Source: Flammeovirgaceae bacterium 311
GTDB taxonomy: Bacteria; Bacteroidota; Bacteroidia; Cytophagales; Cyclobacteriaceae
Assembly (NCBI GenBank): GCA_000597885.1
Contig: CP004371.1
Span: 4,927,001 to 4,991,000, forward strand
Direction of reading: 5' to 3'
Length of the DNA: 64,000 nucleotides
Shown: one piece after another, positions 42,218-51,324 of the stretch
Position numbering within the stretch: the stretch's first letter is position 1
Layout of the letters: every line of letters starts with the position of its first letter
Translations under genes and position numbers: made by a program
The notes under the pieces: model-generated
Seen by the model: the letters and a program-made list of their open reading frames with translations, nothing else
Told to the model about the DNA's origin: nothing
Database searches by the model: none

Positions 42218-45031
42218 ATGAAGAAGATATTACTGCTGATTTTTTCTTGTACTACAGTCATGAGCCTGCAGGCGCAGCAGCCGCTGCAGCCCTCCAGACC
42301 AAGTACAACACAAGACCTGCACCAGGCCTGGCAACAAAAAAAGAGCCTGCAGGAAGCCTCTATTCTGGAAGATTATCCCCTGCGCAGCATTGGTCCAGTG
42401 GTGCAGGGTGCCCGGATCACCGATCTGGCCGTTAGTCGCAATCCAAAGCTGTTTTACGTAGCATATGCCTCTGGCGGCGTTTTCAAAACTAAAAATGCCG
42501 GAATTACCTTTGAGCCTGTATTTGATAATCTCGGTGCTCTTGGCATTGGCGATATGACCCTGGCACCCTCTGATGACAAGATATTATATGTGGGCACCGG
42601 CGAAAAAAACAGCAGCCGCAGCAGCTATGCGGGTGCCGGTGTATATAAAAGTACCGATGCCGGTAAAAGCTGGCAGCACCTGGGGCTGGAAGGCACTCAG
42701 CACATCAGCCGCATACTCGTGCACCCCAGCCAGCCAGAAGTAGTATGGGTGGCTGCCATTGGTGCGTTATACACCAATAATGCCGAACGGGGTGTCTACA
42801 AGAGCACTGATGGTGGCAGCAGCTGGACCAAAACTCTCTACATCAACGACAGCACGGGTATCATAGACCTGGAGATGGATGCTAAAAACCCGCAGGTGCT
42901 CTATGCCGCCGCCTGGGAGCGTACCCGCCTGAGCTGGAATTTTAAGGGCAGCGGGCCTGGCAGTGCCATCTACAAAAGTACTGATGGCGGTACTACCTGG
43001 CAAAAGCTGCAGGAGGGGCTTCCGCAGGGGCAGGGCGTTGGCCGTATTGGCTTAAGTGTGGCCAGCCAGAACTCCGGCACTGTATACGCCCTGCTCGATA
43101 ACCTGGAAGAAACCCGACAGGAAAAAAAGCCTGAGAAAGGAAAATTAACCACTGCCTCCTTTGTAAACATGAGCCGGGATCAGTTTCTGAAACTGCCCAA
43201 TGAGCAGCTGCAGGAGTTTCTGAAAGAAAACAGGTTTCCTGAAAAATATACACCCGAGCGGGTAAAGCAGGAGGTAAGAGAAGGAAAGTACCAGCCCCGG
43301 GCCCTTGCCGAATACCTGGGCGACCCCAACGAAGCCCTCTTCAATACCAGCGTTAGCGGAGCCGAAGTGTACCGCTCCGACGATGCGGGGCAAAGCTGGA
43401 AAAAGCAGAACAACTATCCGCTGGAGGGCGTGTACTACACCTATGGCTACTATTTTGGCGAAATACGTACCGCTCCCGATAATGACGATAAGCTGTACAT
43501 CCTCGGAGTTCCCCTGCTAAGCAGCAACGATGGTGGGCAGAGCTGGTACCGTGTAGATACCACCGGAGATGTGCACGTAGACCACCAGACCCTCTGGATC
43601 AATCCACTGGATTCGGAGCACCTCATGCTGGGCAACGATGGCGGCCTGTACATCAGCTACGATGGCGGCACCAACTGGCGGCATGTCAATAATATGTCGA
43701 CCGGGCAATTTTATACTGTGGCGGTAGATATGGAAACCCCCTACAATGTATATGGCGGTCTGCAGGATAACGGGGTGCTTAAGGGCAGTAGCAAATCTAT
43801 CCCTAATCAGACAGAAGACTGGCAGCACCTGATGGGCGGCGATGGTATGTTTGTACAGGTAGATCCCCGCAACAGCAACCTGGTGTATACCGGCTACCAG
43901 TTTGGTAATTACTTCAGGCTACTGCTGAATGAGGACAAACAAACCTATATTACTCCAAGTGCAGACATTGGCGAAGACCGCCTGCGCTTTAACTGGCGGG
44001 CACCACTCATCATGAGCAGCCACAATTCAGACATTATTTATATCGGAGCACAAAAGGTGTACCGTAGCCTGAACAGGGGTGAAAGCTGGGATGCCATCAG
44101 CCCCGATCTTACCAAAAACCTGCCCCAGGGCAATGTTCCCTTCAGTACCATTGTAAGCATCAGTGAAAGCCCGCTGCGTTTTGGCCTCCTGTATGTGGGT
44201 ACCGACGATGGCAATATTCAGCTCTCGCGCAATGGTGGCGGCAGCTGGGAAAAAATAAATAATAATCTGCCTGATAATCTCTGGATCAGCAGCCTGCAGG
44301 CCTCCCGCCACCAGGAGGGACGGGTGTATGCCACCCTCACCGGTTACCGCTTCGATGATTTCCGGGCCTACCTCTACCGCTCCGACGATTACGGCAAAAC
44401 CTGGCAGTCTATAAAAGGCAATCTGCCGGAAGAGGCCGTTAATATTGTGATAGAAGATCCCATTCAGCCCCAACTGCTCTATGCCGGAACCGACCACGGC
44501 GCCTACATCAGCCTGGATGGTGGAAGCAGCTGGGATCCCATCAACGAGCTGCCCAATGTAGCTACTTACGACATGATCGTGCATCCGCGCGAAAATGAGC
44601 TGGTGCTGGCCACCCACGGCCGTAGTGTGTACATCATGGATGTAAAGCCGCTGCAGAAACTGGCCAAAGGCAGCCCTGATCAGGTACTGCTGGAGGGCGA
44701 GCCTACTGTAAGACACTCCGAAAAGTGGGGTCAGCGTACCTATCCCTATCTGCCGGTAAACGAGCCAAAAACCAGCCTGCTCTATTACCTGCCAGGCCAG
44801 GGCCCTGCACAGCTGGAAGTGCTGAATAAGGAGGGTGGTATTGTATATACCACCAGCATCAGTGGCAACAAAGGTTTTGGCCAATGGGGCTGGAACCTGA
44901 AGATGAACCGCAACGGCCAGCAGGGGCGTAAAAACAAAGCAGCAGAGGGTGGTTACCTACAGAATGGAGAATACACCGTTCGCCTTAGCCAGGGAGGCCG
45001 CAAAGCAGAAACTAAACTAACAGTAAAGTAA
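42218..45031 (+). CDS. Secreted BNR/VPS10-like beta-propeller protein
   Basis: The start is the ATG at 42218 (MKKILLLIFSCTTVMSLQAQQP), giving 937 residues with a signal peptide; the frame opens 84 codons earlier but that part is not signal-like. The chain is full of S-x-D-G-G-x-x-W BNR/Asp-box repeats (KSTDAGKSWQ, KSTDGGSSWT, KSTDGGTTWQ, RSDDAGQSWK, SSNDGGQSWY, SYDGGTNW, LSRNGGGSWE, RSDDYGKTWQ, SLDGGSSWD), the marks of two consecutive propellers of sortilin type. The C-terminus has a FlgD-like Ig fold. No catalytic peptidase or glycosidase residues can be claimed; likely a secreted glycan- or peptide-binding protein or hydrolase. Confidence 0.82.
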   Translation: MKKILLLIFSCTTVMSLQAQQPLQPSRPSTTQDLHQAWQQKKSLQEASILEDYPLRSIGPVVQGARITDLAVSRNPKLFYVAYASGGVFKTKNAGITFEPVFDNLGALGIGDMTLAPSDDKILYVGTGEKNSSRSSYAGAGVYKSTDAGKSWQHLGLEGTQHISRILVHPSQPEVVWVAAIGALYTNNAERGVYKSTDGGSSWTKTLYINDSTGIIDLEMDAKNPQVLYAAAWERTRLSWNFKGSGPGSAIYKSTDGGTTWQKLQEGLPQGQGVGRIGLSVASQNSGTVYALLDNLEETRQEKKPEKGKLTTASFVNMSRDQFLKLPNEQLQEFLKENRFPEKYTPERVKQEVREGKYQPRALAEYLGDPNEALFNTSVSGAEVYRSDDAGQSWKKQNNYPLEGVYYTYGYYFGEIRTAPDNDDKLYILGVPLLSSNDGGQSWYRVDTTGDVHVDHQTLWINPLDSEHLMLGNDGGLYISYDGGTNWRHVNNMSTGQFYTVAVDMETPYNVYGGLQDNGVLKGSSKSIPNQTEDWQHLMGGDGMFVQVDPRNSNLVYTGYQFGNYFRLLLNEDKQTYITPSADIGEDRLRFNWRAPLIMSSHNSDIIYIGAQKVYRSLNRGESWDAISPDLTKNLPQGNVPFSTIVSISESPLRFGLLYVGTDDGNIQLSRNGGGSWEKINNNLPDNLWISSLQASRHQEGRVYATLTGYRFDDFRAYLYRSDDYGKTWQSIKGNLPEEAVNIVIEDPIQPQLLYAGTDHGAYISLDGGSSWDPINELPNVATYDMIVHPRENELVLATHGRSVYIMDVKPLQKLAKGSPDQVLLEGEPTVRHSEKWGQRTYPYLPVNEPKTSLLYYLPGQGPAQLEVLNKEGGIVYTTSISGNKGFGQWGWNLKMNRNGQQGRKNKAAEGGYLQNGEYTVRLSQGGRKAETKLTVK

Positions 45032-45032
45032 C

Positions 45033-45093
45033 CATCTACTATATTAGTAGATGAACCAAAGCGGAGCCCCTGACAGGCTCCGCTTTTTTTTTT
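45033..45093 (+). terminator. Double hairpin terminator
   Basis: A perfect hairpin CATCTACTA-TAT-TAGTAGATG stands just after the stop, followed by AGCGGAGCC...GGCTCCGCT and a run of nine T. The second is a strong intrinsic terminator. Confidence 0.92.
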
Positions 45094-45407
45094 GCGATCC
45101 GCGAGCCTGCCCTGCTTAGCAGGTACTACTAAGCCTGTAGGGTTCCGGAATCCTTGGTATCAGGATAATAGCCGGTTTTACAGAGAAAGATGCTGCATTT
45201 TTAGCCTGGTTTCAACCCTTTTTTGCCCCAAAACGGCTGTAGAAAAATAACTGCCGGCAGGCCTGATGCAGATTGTTAAGCTAATAGTTAAAATTTGTGC
45301 TATAAAACACTAAATGTTAGCAAGTTATGGGGGCCTTACATGTAACCTAACAGGGCTTTAGAGAGTATATGTAGCGGAACCATAGACATACGTCAGCATA
45401 TATACAT
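45094..45407. other. Intergenic stretch, nothing recognised
   Basis: About 315 bases upstream of the 168-residue lipoprotein gene; AT-rich towards its end, presumably promoter DNA. Confidence 0.45.
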
Positions 45408-45914
45408 ATGAAAATAAAGAGTTTACTAATATATAGTCTGGTTATTGGAAGTTTTGCAGCCTGCAGTGTGCAGGAGAACGACAAGAAGAAAAATGATCTG
45501 GATGATTTTGAAATGGAAACAGTACAGTATGAGGCAGCAACTACCTCTGATACTGTAATGGAAACTGAGCAAATGGTGGAAAGGCACTTTGTACGTATGC
45601 CAGATACTCCGCAGGGTTATCGGGCACAAGCCTTACTGGAGGTAGTAATGGCAGAGGATGAAGAGCAGATCCTGCCATTTGTTTTCGAGCACTACGACCC
45701 TGATTTTATTGATCAGGTGCCACAGAGTGATCACCAGAGGTTACTCCGGCACCTGCAGGGGCAGATACAGGCTGCTGAAGTTGATTCTTTTGAAAACCTG
45801 GATAATACCTATCGTATTGGCATTATTAGCTCCCTGAATAATCAGGAGTACCTGATCGATATATACTTCGAGCCTGAGGCACCTTATAAAATTTCAGGCA
45901 TACGTGTACTGTAG
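45408..45914 (+). CDS. Lipoprotein, unknown
   Basis: 168 residues. Signal peptide with lipobox (LVIGSFAAC, Cys19), then an acidic linker (NDKKKNDLDDFEMETVQYEA) and a small domain of about 110 residues. The segment QALLEVVMAEDEEQILPFVFEHYDPDFI and the closing YLIDIYFEPEAPYKISGIRVL look like a DUF3887/NTF2-like fold, but this is weak. Flanked by terminators, so monocistronic. Confidence 0.65.
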   Translation: MKIKSLLIYSLVIGSFAACSVQENDKKKNDLDDFEMETVQYEAATTSDTVMETEQMVERHFVRMPDTPQGYRAQALLEVVMAEDEEQILPFVFEHYDPDFIDQVPQSDHQRLLRHLQGQIQAAEVDSFENLDNTYRIGIISSLNNQEYLIDIYFEPEAPYKISGIRVL

Positions 45915-45934
45915 TTGATTATATTACATCTAAT

Positions 45935-45966
45935 AAAAAGGCAGGGAAATCCCCTGCCTTTTTTGT
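45935..45966 (+). terminator. Hairpin terminator
   Basis: AAAAAGGCAGGG-AAATC-CCCTGCCTTTTTT, 20 bases after the lipoprotein stop. Confidence 0.92.
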
Positions 45967-46157
45967 TTCTGAATTTTTCCCCTCATTTCGCTGATGTACT
46001 GGTTTCCAGAGAAATTGTGCTGGTCTGCAGGCTTTAGCGGGGCATCTGTTTAATTTCTTTGGTTCCGGCTGCAGGAAGGAAGGTTGTTTAGCCGTCCGGT
46101 AATCATGCGTTTACCGCTTAAATCTTTCATTCGCTGTTAATACTTAATATAAAATTC

Positions 46158-46370
46158 ATGAAACAACTACTGATTCGTTTGCTGCTCCTGGCAGGTCTAA
46201 GTGCCTGTAGTGGAGAAAGTGGCCATGCGCCTCTTGAACCGGCAACAGCTGAGTACACAACCGTGGGGGCTGATAGTCTGGCACAGGAGCATCCAGGAGC
46301 AGAAGCCGGGATTTCTCCTGATGTGCAGCGCCATGTACATGAAATCGATAGCTTATTGGAAGGAATTTAA
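46158..46370 (+). CDS. Small lipoprotein (70 aa)
   Basis: 70 residues: signal with lipobox LAGLSAC (Cys17), then a polar, acidic mature part of about 50 residues ending in VQRHVHEIDSLLEGI. No domain recognised. It ends six bases before the next gene, so the pair is an operon; the two may act together at the envelope. Confidence 0.65.
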   Translation: MKQLLIRLLLLAGLSACSGESGHAPLEPATAEYTTVGADSLAQEHPGAEAGISPDVQRHVHEIDSLLEGI

Positions 46371-46376
46371 GGCATC

Positions 46377-47075
46377 ATGAAAAATTATATCATCACAGGA
46401 GGTTTGGCTTTATCACTATTGCTGGTGCAAGGTGGCGGGCTGTGGGCGCAGGCTCCCGGACAGGAGAAAAAGGAGCAGCAGGACGATAAGCTTAAGGAAA
46501 AGAAGCAAAAGGAGAAACCTGCAAACACACAGATCAAAGCAGGTCGGGAGGTAAATGAGCCGCAAAAGGAAGAAAAAGAAAATCTTAATGCCCCACAACA
46601 GGATAAAGTTCTGAAAGATGAACGCAAAGAAGCCAAAGAAGAGCTGAAGGAAGAGCGCAAAGAAGCTAAAGCCGCTATCCGGGAAGAGCACAAGCCCGAT
46701 AAGCAGGAAAAGGAGCGATCCGGTAATGGCAATGCTTTCGGAAAAAACAAAGGCGATCTGGAAGGGCGTGACTTTGGCCAGCAACGTGCTGCTGATGCCA
46801 GAACAAAACTAAAAGAGGAAATTCGCAAACAGGAAGCAGATATTGAACAAACCCGCAGGGCAGCAGCAGAATCTGATCAAAAGGTAAAAGAGGCGGAAGA
46901 GCGCTTACAAAAAAAGCAGGAAGCAAAAAGCATTACCGATGAAGTGTTCCGGCAACAGCAGGAGCGTCTGGAGCAGGCGCGCCGTAAGGTAAAGGAGCTG
47001 GAAGAAGGTGTGCTAAAAAGGGAAGAGGTCCTGAAACTTAGTCGACTGAAGCTAGCAGAACTAAGCGGTCAGTAG
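46377..47075 (+). CDS. Exported Lys/Glu-rich coiled-coil protein
   Basis: 232 residues: signal peptide ending GLWAQ, then an extremely charged chain of Lys, Glu, Gln with short repeats (ERKEAKEELKEERKEAK) and a long C-terminal coiled coil (DIEQTRRAAAESDQKVKEAEERL, LEQARRKVKELEEG). It should be an extended periplasmic rod or a stress-type hydrophilic protein. No family recognised. Second gene of the two-gene operon; terminator at 47094. Confidence 0.65.
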   Translation: MKNYIITGGLALSLLLVQGGGLWAQAPGQEKKEQQDDKLKEKKQKEKPANTQIKAGREVNEPQKEEKENLNAPQQDKVLKDERKEAKEELKEERKEAKAAIREEHKPDKQEKERSGNGNAFGKNKGDLEGRDFGQQRAADARTKLKEEIRKQEADIEQTRRAAAESDQKVKEAEERLQKKQEAKSITDEVFRQQQERLEQARRKVKELEEGVLKREEVLKLSRLKLAELSGQ

Positions 47076-47093
47076 GATTAGCGCCACGAATCA

Positions 47094-47122
47094 GAGCCAC
47101 CCGGCAGGGTGGCTTTTTTTTT
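47094..47122 (+). terminator. Hairpin terminator
   Basis: GCCACCC-GGCA-GGGTGGC followed by nine T. Confidence 0.92.
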
Positions 47123-47186
47123 GCCTGCGCCATATAAAGGGTGGGGGTATCAAAGCAGTGTACTACCTGAAGGAGCTTTCTCTGTT

Positions 47187-47780
47187 TTACTGCTGCTCCC
47201 TGGCCCAACTGATCACATACTGCTGCAGGTCTTCGAAGAATAAGAAAAATTCCTGCTTAAACGCCTGGTAATGTTTTTTAAGGTCCAGGGCACCCTCTTC
47301 CATTCCTGAACGAAAGCTGCTGCGCATGGCCATTCCCCTGCAGGCCTGCCCGATTCCATCCAGGGTGCGGTAGTGGTAAAGCCAGTTATCGGCCGCCATC
47401 CTATCCAGCAGCAGCTGCGCCCGCTGCGGAATATGTTCGCGCTGGCTTTTTAGAAGGGTATATACCTGTTCGGTATAAGGTAAAAGACTGGTTGTTGAGT
47501 ATCGGTCAAAATGAGCAGCCAGTAAATGGTCGTAATACAAATCCACCAGTACTCTGCTGTAATGCCTGTATTTTGGGAAAAGCCTTTTTTTGCTTTGCAG
47601 TACAACAGGATGAGCATCGGTATAGGTATCAATCGCCCTGTGGAGGTAAATGCCTTTCTGCATGTCAGCTGCTTGTGCCTCCAGCTCCTGCCGTCCCTTA
47701 ATAAAATCTCCAAAGAAGTTACCACTTAACACCAGCGGCTTTTCCAGATCTGATAAAAAGGCGTGTGCGAGAAAATTCAT
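47187..47780 (-). CDS. acpH: Acyl carrier protein phosphodiesterase
   Basis: 197 residues, the family length. The N-terminus MNFLAHAFLSDLEKPLVLSGNFFGDFIKG is the family signature (NxLAHxxLS...G.LxGDF.KG), followed by GIYLHRAIDTYTDAHPVVLQSKK with the metal-binding His/Asp pair, and a YYDHLLA segment, in line with an HD-like phosphodiesterase fold. It removes the 4'-phosphopantetheine group from ACP. Convergent with the coiled-coil gene, monocistronic. Confidence 0.87.
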   Translation of the reverse strand: MNFLAHAFLSDLEKPLVLSGNFFGDFIKGRQELEAQAADMQKGIYLHRAIDTYTDAHPVVLQSKKRLFPKYRHYSRVLVDLYYDHLLAAHFDRYSTTSLLPYTEQVYTLLKSQREHIPQRAQLLLDRMAADNWLYHYRTLDGIGQACRGMAMRSSFRSGMEEGALDLKKHYQAFKQEFFLFFEDLQQYVISWAREQQ

Positions 47781-48079
47781 GGGTCAGAGATTCATAATAA
47801 ATCTATACGCAGAAGTGGTGTTCCTGCGCGGGTAATATAACCAGCTTCTTTAGAAAATTGGTTTAACAGACACTTAAGTTTAGGGCATACGGCAAATTCC
47901 TGTTCCGCTCTAGGCCATTATCAGTCGCCGGTTTAAGCGGTGCCACCAGCTTTTGTGCCTCAATACCATGCCTGATGGCTTACTATATTTTAATAAGGCA
48001 AAATATAGTATTAGTAATATCTAATATATATTATTGCATAATTTAAAATATATTTTTAGATAAGGCTAATTTTTTACTT

Positions 48080-48856
48080 ATGAAACACTGTTACATACTT
48101 GTCATTATGTTAATGCAGCTGCCGGCATGGGCGCAGGAGCAGACATCCGAAACAGATAAGCCCCCGCTTATCACAGACCGGCCAGACCAGACAGAGTCTG
48201 CCTTTGTGGTGCCTGTAAGAACCCTGCAGCTGGAAACAGAAGTGAAATTAGGCTGGGAGAACAGGAACCTCACTACCCTTGATTACAATTCTTCATTGCT
48301 GCGTATTGGCCTTTCCCGCCTGGCAGAACTCCGCATATCTCAGGAATATCAGCGCCAGCAGAGAGAGGTGGAAAATAAAAAGAGTGTACTTAGCGGCATT
48401 GGACCTTTAACAGTTGGCACAAAAATAAGCATGTGGAACGAAAAAGGGTTACGCCCACAGGCTGCCCTGATTCTTGATTATGTATTACCTACCGGCTCAC
48501 AGGAGCTAAGAGAGGGTGAAACAGACCGATACCTGGTTCGCGGACTGTTCTCCCATAGCCTGACAGATAAAGTAGGAATGGGTTACAATTTGGGTGGTGC
48601 CTACTATGGCCGGGGCGACTACAGGCTGATTTACACCTTTGCTGTGAGCAGGGCGCTTACAGATAAACTAGGTGCTTATGTAGAGGTATTTGGTGAAAAA
48701 GAAGCTGCCTCCAGTGCAAACCTTTCTGCGGATGGAGGGATTACCTGCCTGCTGCTTTACAACCTGCAATTAGATTTATCGGGTGGAGTAGGGGTAACAG
48801 AAAATGCAGAAAGGGGCTATGTAAGTGCCGGATTTTCCTGGCGCTTTCCCTATTAA
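48080..48856 (+). CDS. Outer-membrane transporter-like protein (phenol-degradation MetA type)
   Basis: 258 residues. Signal peptide ending PAWAQ, then ITDRPDQTESAFVVPVRTLQLETEV, the conserved opening of this barrel family (TDRPDxTES...P.G..Q.E), and further amphipathic strands up to the terminal aromatic F-S-W-R-F-P-Y. These are predicted 12- to 14-strand barrels of unknown transport role. Preceded by 300 very AT-rich bases, followed by a terminator. Confidence 0.8.
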   Translation: MKHCYILVIMLMQLPAWAQEQTSETDKPPLITDRPDQTESAFVVPVRTLQLETEVKLGWENRNLTTLDYNSSLLRIGLSRLAELRISQEYQRQQREVENKKSVLSGIGPLTVGTKISMWNEKGLRPQAALILDYVLPTGSQELREGETDRYLVRGLFSHSLTDKVGMGYNLGGAYYGRGDYRLIYTFAVSRALTDKLGAYVEVFGEKEAASSANLSADGGITCLLLYNLQLDLSGGVGVTENAERGYVSAGFSWRFPY

Positions 48857-48885
48857 AGCCAGTCTATTCTCCAAGCATTTTTCAG

Positions 48886-48912
48886 AAGCCACCTCTTTGC
48901 GTGGCTTTTTTG
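48886..48912 (+). terminator. Hairpin terminator
   Basis: AGCCAC-CTCTTTGC-GTGGCT followed by TTTTTTG, 30 bases after the barrel gene stop. Confidence 0.88.
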
Positions 48913-49099
48913 TTACCTTTTGCCCTAAAATGTGTTACGCTTACAGGTACCTCACCACAGACTTATGGTTGGCGCTATAGGCTGGGGGAGGCCCCAAACT
49001 TTTTAAAGATGGTGTGAACACAGGAAATTGTGTGTCAATAAGGTTGCCAATTTTTGCAGCACGCCATTTAACATATAACCTCTAATATCTTTTAATACC

Positions 49100-51046
49100 T
49101 TGGCTACACCCAAACCACTTCCAAAGCCCGAAGAAGAACTGGAGCACACCCGCCAGCTGCTGAAAGAAGAGAAAAAGGCTGAACTGGAGTACTACCGCAA
49201 TAAAGTACTGAATACCTCTTTGGAGGACCGGAAAAAAGAGGGTCTTTGCTGGTATCCGATCGAGCTGATCAATCACAGGATTTCTACCGGAGAGCGCTAT
49301 GTGATGGAGGTAGAACGCATTGGCAATCCAAACGAGCCGCACGTGTTTAACGCTGGTAAAACCATCAGCCTTTTTGTAAATGATAACAGTAACGGGGGCG
49401 CCACAGCCAATAGGGCGGCAGCGGTGGTAAACTGGGTAAAAGGCAACCGCATGCGCTTTACCCTCAATGGCGACGATCTGCCCGACTGGCTGTACGATGG
49501 CAAACTGGGCATTGACCTGCTCTTCGACGAAGCCAGCTACAAAGCCATGGATGCCGCCATGTACAGAATACTGGAGGCAAAAGGCCGTACCCTGGAATTA
49601 CGCGATACACTGTTGGGCCACCACAAGCCCTCTTTCTGCCCTCTGGGTGCCATACCCGAAGGTTTGAACCTGAATGAACCGCAGCAGGAAGCCATGCGCT
49701 ATGCCCTGGCTGCAGAAGATGTAGCCATTATCCATGGCCCTCCCGGGACGGGTAAAACCACCACACTGGTGCAGGTAATCAAGCAGGTGGTACAGGAAGA
49801 AAACCAGGTGCTGGTGTGTGCCCCCAGCAATGCTGCGGTAGATCTTTTGGCTGATAAACTTACCGAGCAGGACTTATCAGTTTTGCGAATAGGCCATCCG
49901 GCACGTGTAAACGAAGATAACCTTCCCTACACTGTGGACGGCCGCATGGCCAGCCACCCCAGTTTTAAAGAGCTGAAGCGGTTACGCCGCAGGGCCGAGG
50001 AAATGCGTAACATGGCCTTTAAATACAAGCGCAGTTTTGGGCGTTCGGAGCGGGAGCAGCGCAGAATGCTGATTAAGGAATCTGCTGATATGAAAGCCCA
50101 GGCCGAACAGCTGGAGTACTACATCATGTACGATGTATTTGCCAAAACCCAGGTATTTTGTGCTACCATGGTGGGCGCTGTGGGCAACCCGCTGCTGCAG
50201 GAAATGAAATTTAAAACACTTTTCATCGACGAAGCAGGCCAGGCGCTGGAACCTGCCTGCTGGATACCCATTCAGATGGCCGAACGGGTAATCTTTGCCG
50301 GCGACCACTGGCAGCTGCCCCCTACCATTAAAAGTTACGATGCTGCCCGTAACGGACTTTCTGAAACACTTTTTGAAAAGTGCATTACCCGCACCGGTAC
50401 TGCCCGCATGTTGGAGGTGCAGTATCGCATGAATACCCAAATCATGGAGTTCAGCAGCCGTGAGTTCTATAAAGGCAGGCTGCAGGCGGCTCCTGCTGTT
50501 GCCGGCTGGCAGCTGTTACCTGACGAAGCACCTTTTGAGTTTGTAGATACCGCCGGTAGTGGCTTTGCTGAAACCCTGGATCCGGAGAGCCGGAGCCTGT
50601 TCAACGAAGAAGAGGCCAGGGCACTTTTCAAACATCTTACCGCCTTACTGGAGCGACTGAAAGCATCAGGCGTAGCCACCGAAGCGCTGGAAGCCGGAGT
50701 GATAGCGCCCTACCGGGCACAGGTAAAGCTGTTAACAGAAATGCTGCCCCGGGAGGCAGCGGTGAGAGAAGGTCTGCCTAACCTGGCCATCAACACTGTA
50801 GATGCCTTCCAGGGGCAGGAAAGAGACATTATGTACATTAGCCTGGTGCGGAGCAACGATGTAAGCGAAATTGGTTTTCTGGCCGATGTACGCCGCATGA
50901 ATGTAGCCCTCACCCGCGCCAGGAAGAAACTGGTGGTGATAGGCGATAGTGCAACCTTTGGCAGTAACCCTTTTTACAGCCGCTTTCTGGATTATGTGCA
51001 GGAGACCGGTGCCTACCGCAGTGTATTCGAGTGGATGTACGATTAA
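49100..51046 (+). CDS. SF1B helicase, IGHMBP2/SMUBP2-like
   Basis: 648 residues with a TTG start at 49100; no ATG is available before the first conserved residues. N-terminal ~170 residues contain a coiled segment and a beta-barrel stalk. Helicase motifs: I IHGPPGTGKTTTLVQ (about 212), Ia VCAPSNAAVDLL, II LFIDEAGQALEP (about 375), III FAGDHWQLPPTI, IV-VI VIAPYRAQVKLL, TVDAFQGQERDIMYISLVRSN and NVALTRARKKLVVIGD. This is the complete Upf1-like set, acting on RNA or DNA 5'-3'. Family members are widespread single genes in Bacteroidota. Monocistronic. Confidence 0.9.
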   Translation: MATPKPLPKPEEELEHTRQLLKEEKKAELEYYRNKVLNTSLEDRKKEGLCWYPIELINHRISTGERYVMEVERIGNPNEPHVFNAGKTISLFVNDNSNGGATANRAAAVVNWVKGNRMRFTLNGDDLPDWLYDGKLGIDLLFDEASYKAMDAAMYRILEAKGRTLELRDTLLGHHKPSFCPLGAIPEGLNLNEPQQEAMRYALAAEDVAIIHGPPGTGKTTTLVQVIKQVVQEENQVLVCAPSNAAVDLLADKLTEQDLSVLRIGHPARVNEDNLPYTVDGRMASHPSFKELKRLRRRAEEMRNMAFKYKRSFGRSEREQRRMLIKESADMKAQAEQLEYYIMYDVFAKTQVFCATMVGAVGNPLLQEMKFKTLFIDEAGQALEPACWIPIQMAERVIFAGDHWQLPPTIKSYDAARNGLSETLFEKCITRTGTARMLEVQYRMNTQIMEFSSREFYKGRLQAAPAVAGWQLLPDEAPFEFVDTAGSGFAETLDPESRSLFNEEEARALFKHLTALLERLKASGVATEALEAGVIAPYRAQVKLLTEMLPREAAVREGLPNLAINTVDAFQGQERDIMYISLVRSNDVSEIGFLADVRRMNVALTRARKKLVVIGDSATFGSNPFYSRFLDYVQETGAYRSVFEWMYD

Positions 51047-51149
51047 CAACAGCTCCATTTCTGTGCAGGGCAGTCACTAACTGAAATTTGTCTTAAAGGC
51101 TTTTAGGAGCTAAAATATGATATCAAACAGCCAACTTCCGGACAAAAAC

Positions 51150-51192
51150 TGATATATATCATAGCCGCATGCTGGGGTGGGGCGTAATTTTG
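51150..51192 (+). promoter_or_regulatory. Fnr-type box and -7 element of the Crp/Fnr gene promoter
   Basis: TGATATATATCA (51150-51161) is a perfect 12-bp palindrome matching the TGATnnnnATCA core of Fnr sites. TAATTTTG (51185-51192) matches TAnnTTTG. If transcription starts about five bases after this box, the palindrome is centred near -41.5, the class II activator position. The gene starts at 51325, leaving a 5' UTR of ~125 bases. Confidence 0.55.
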
Positions 51193-51324
51193 TGCTACAG
51201 GTTAGGATCGGGCTAAGCTATCAGGCTATATGTTATCTGTTGAAATCAGGTCTGAAGCTTCGTCTGCAGGTAGTCTATTCTGATGCTTAGGTTCAGGAAT
51301 GGATTGCCTTAATTAGATCGAAGT

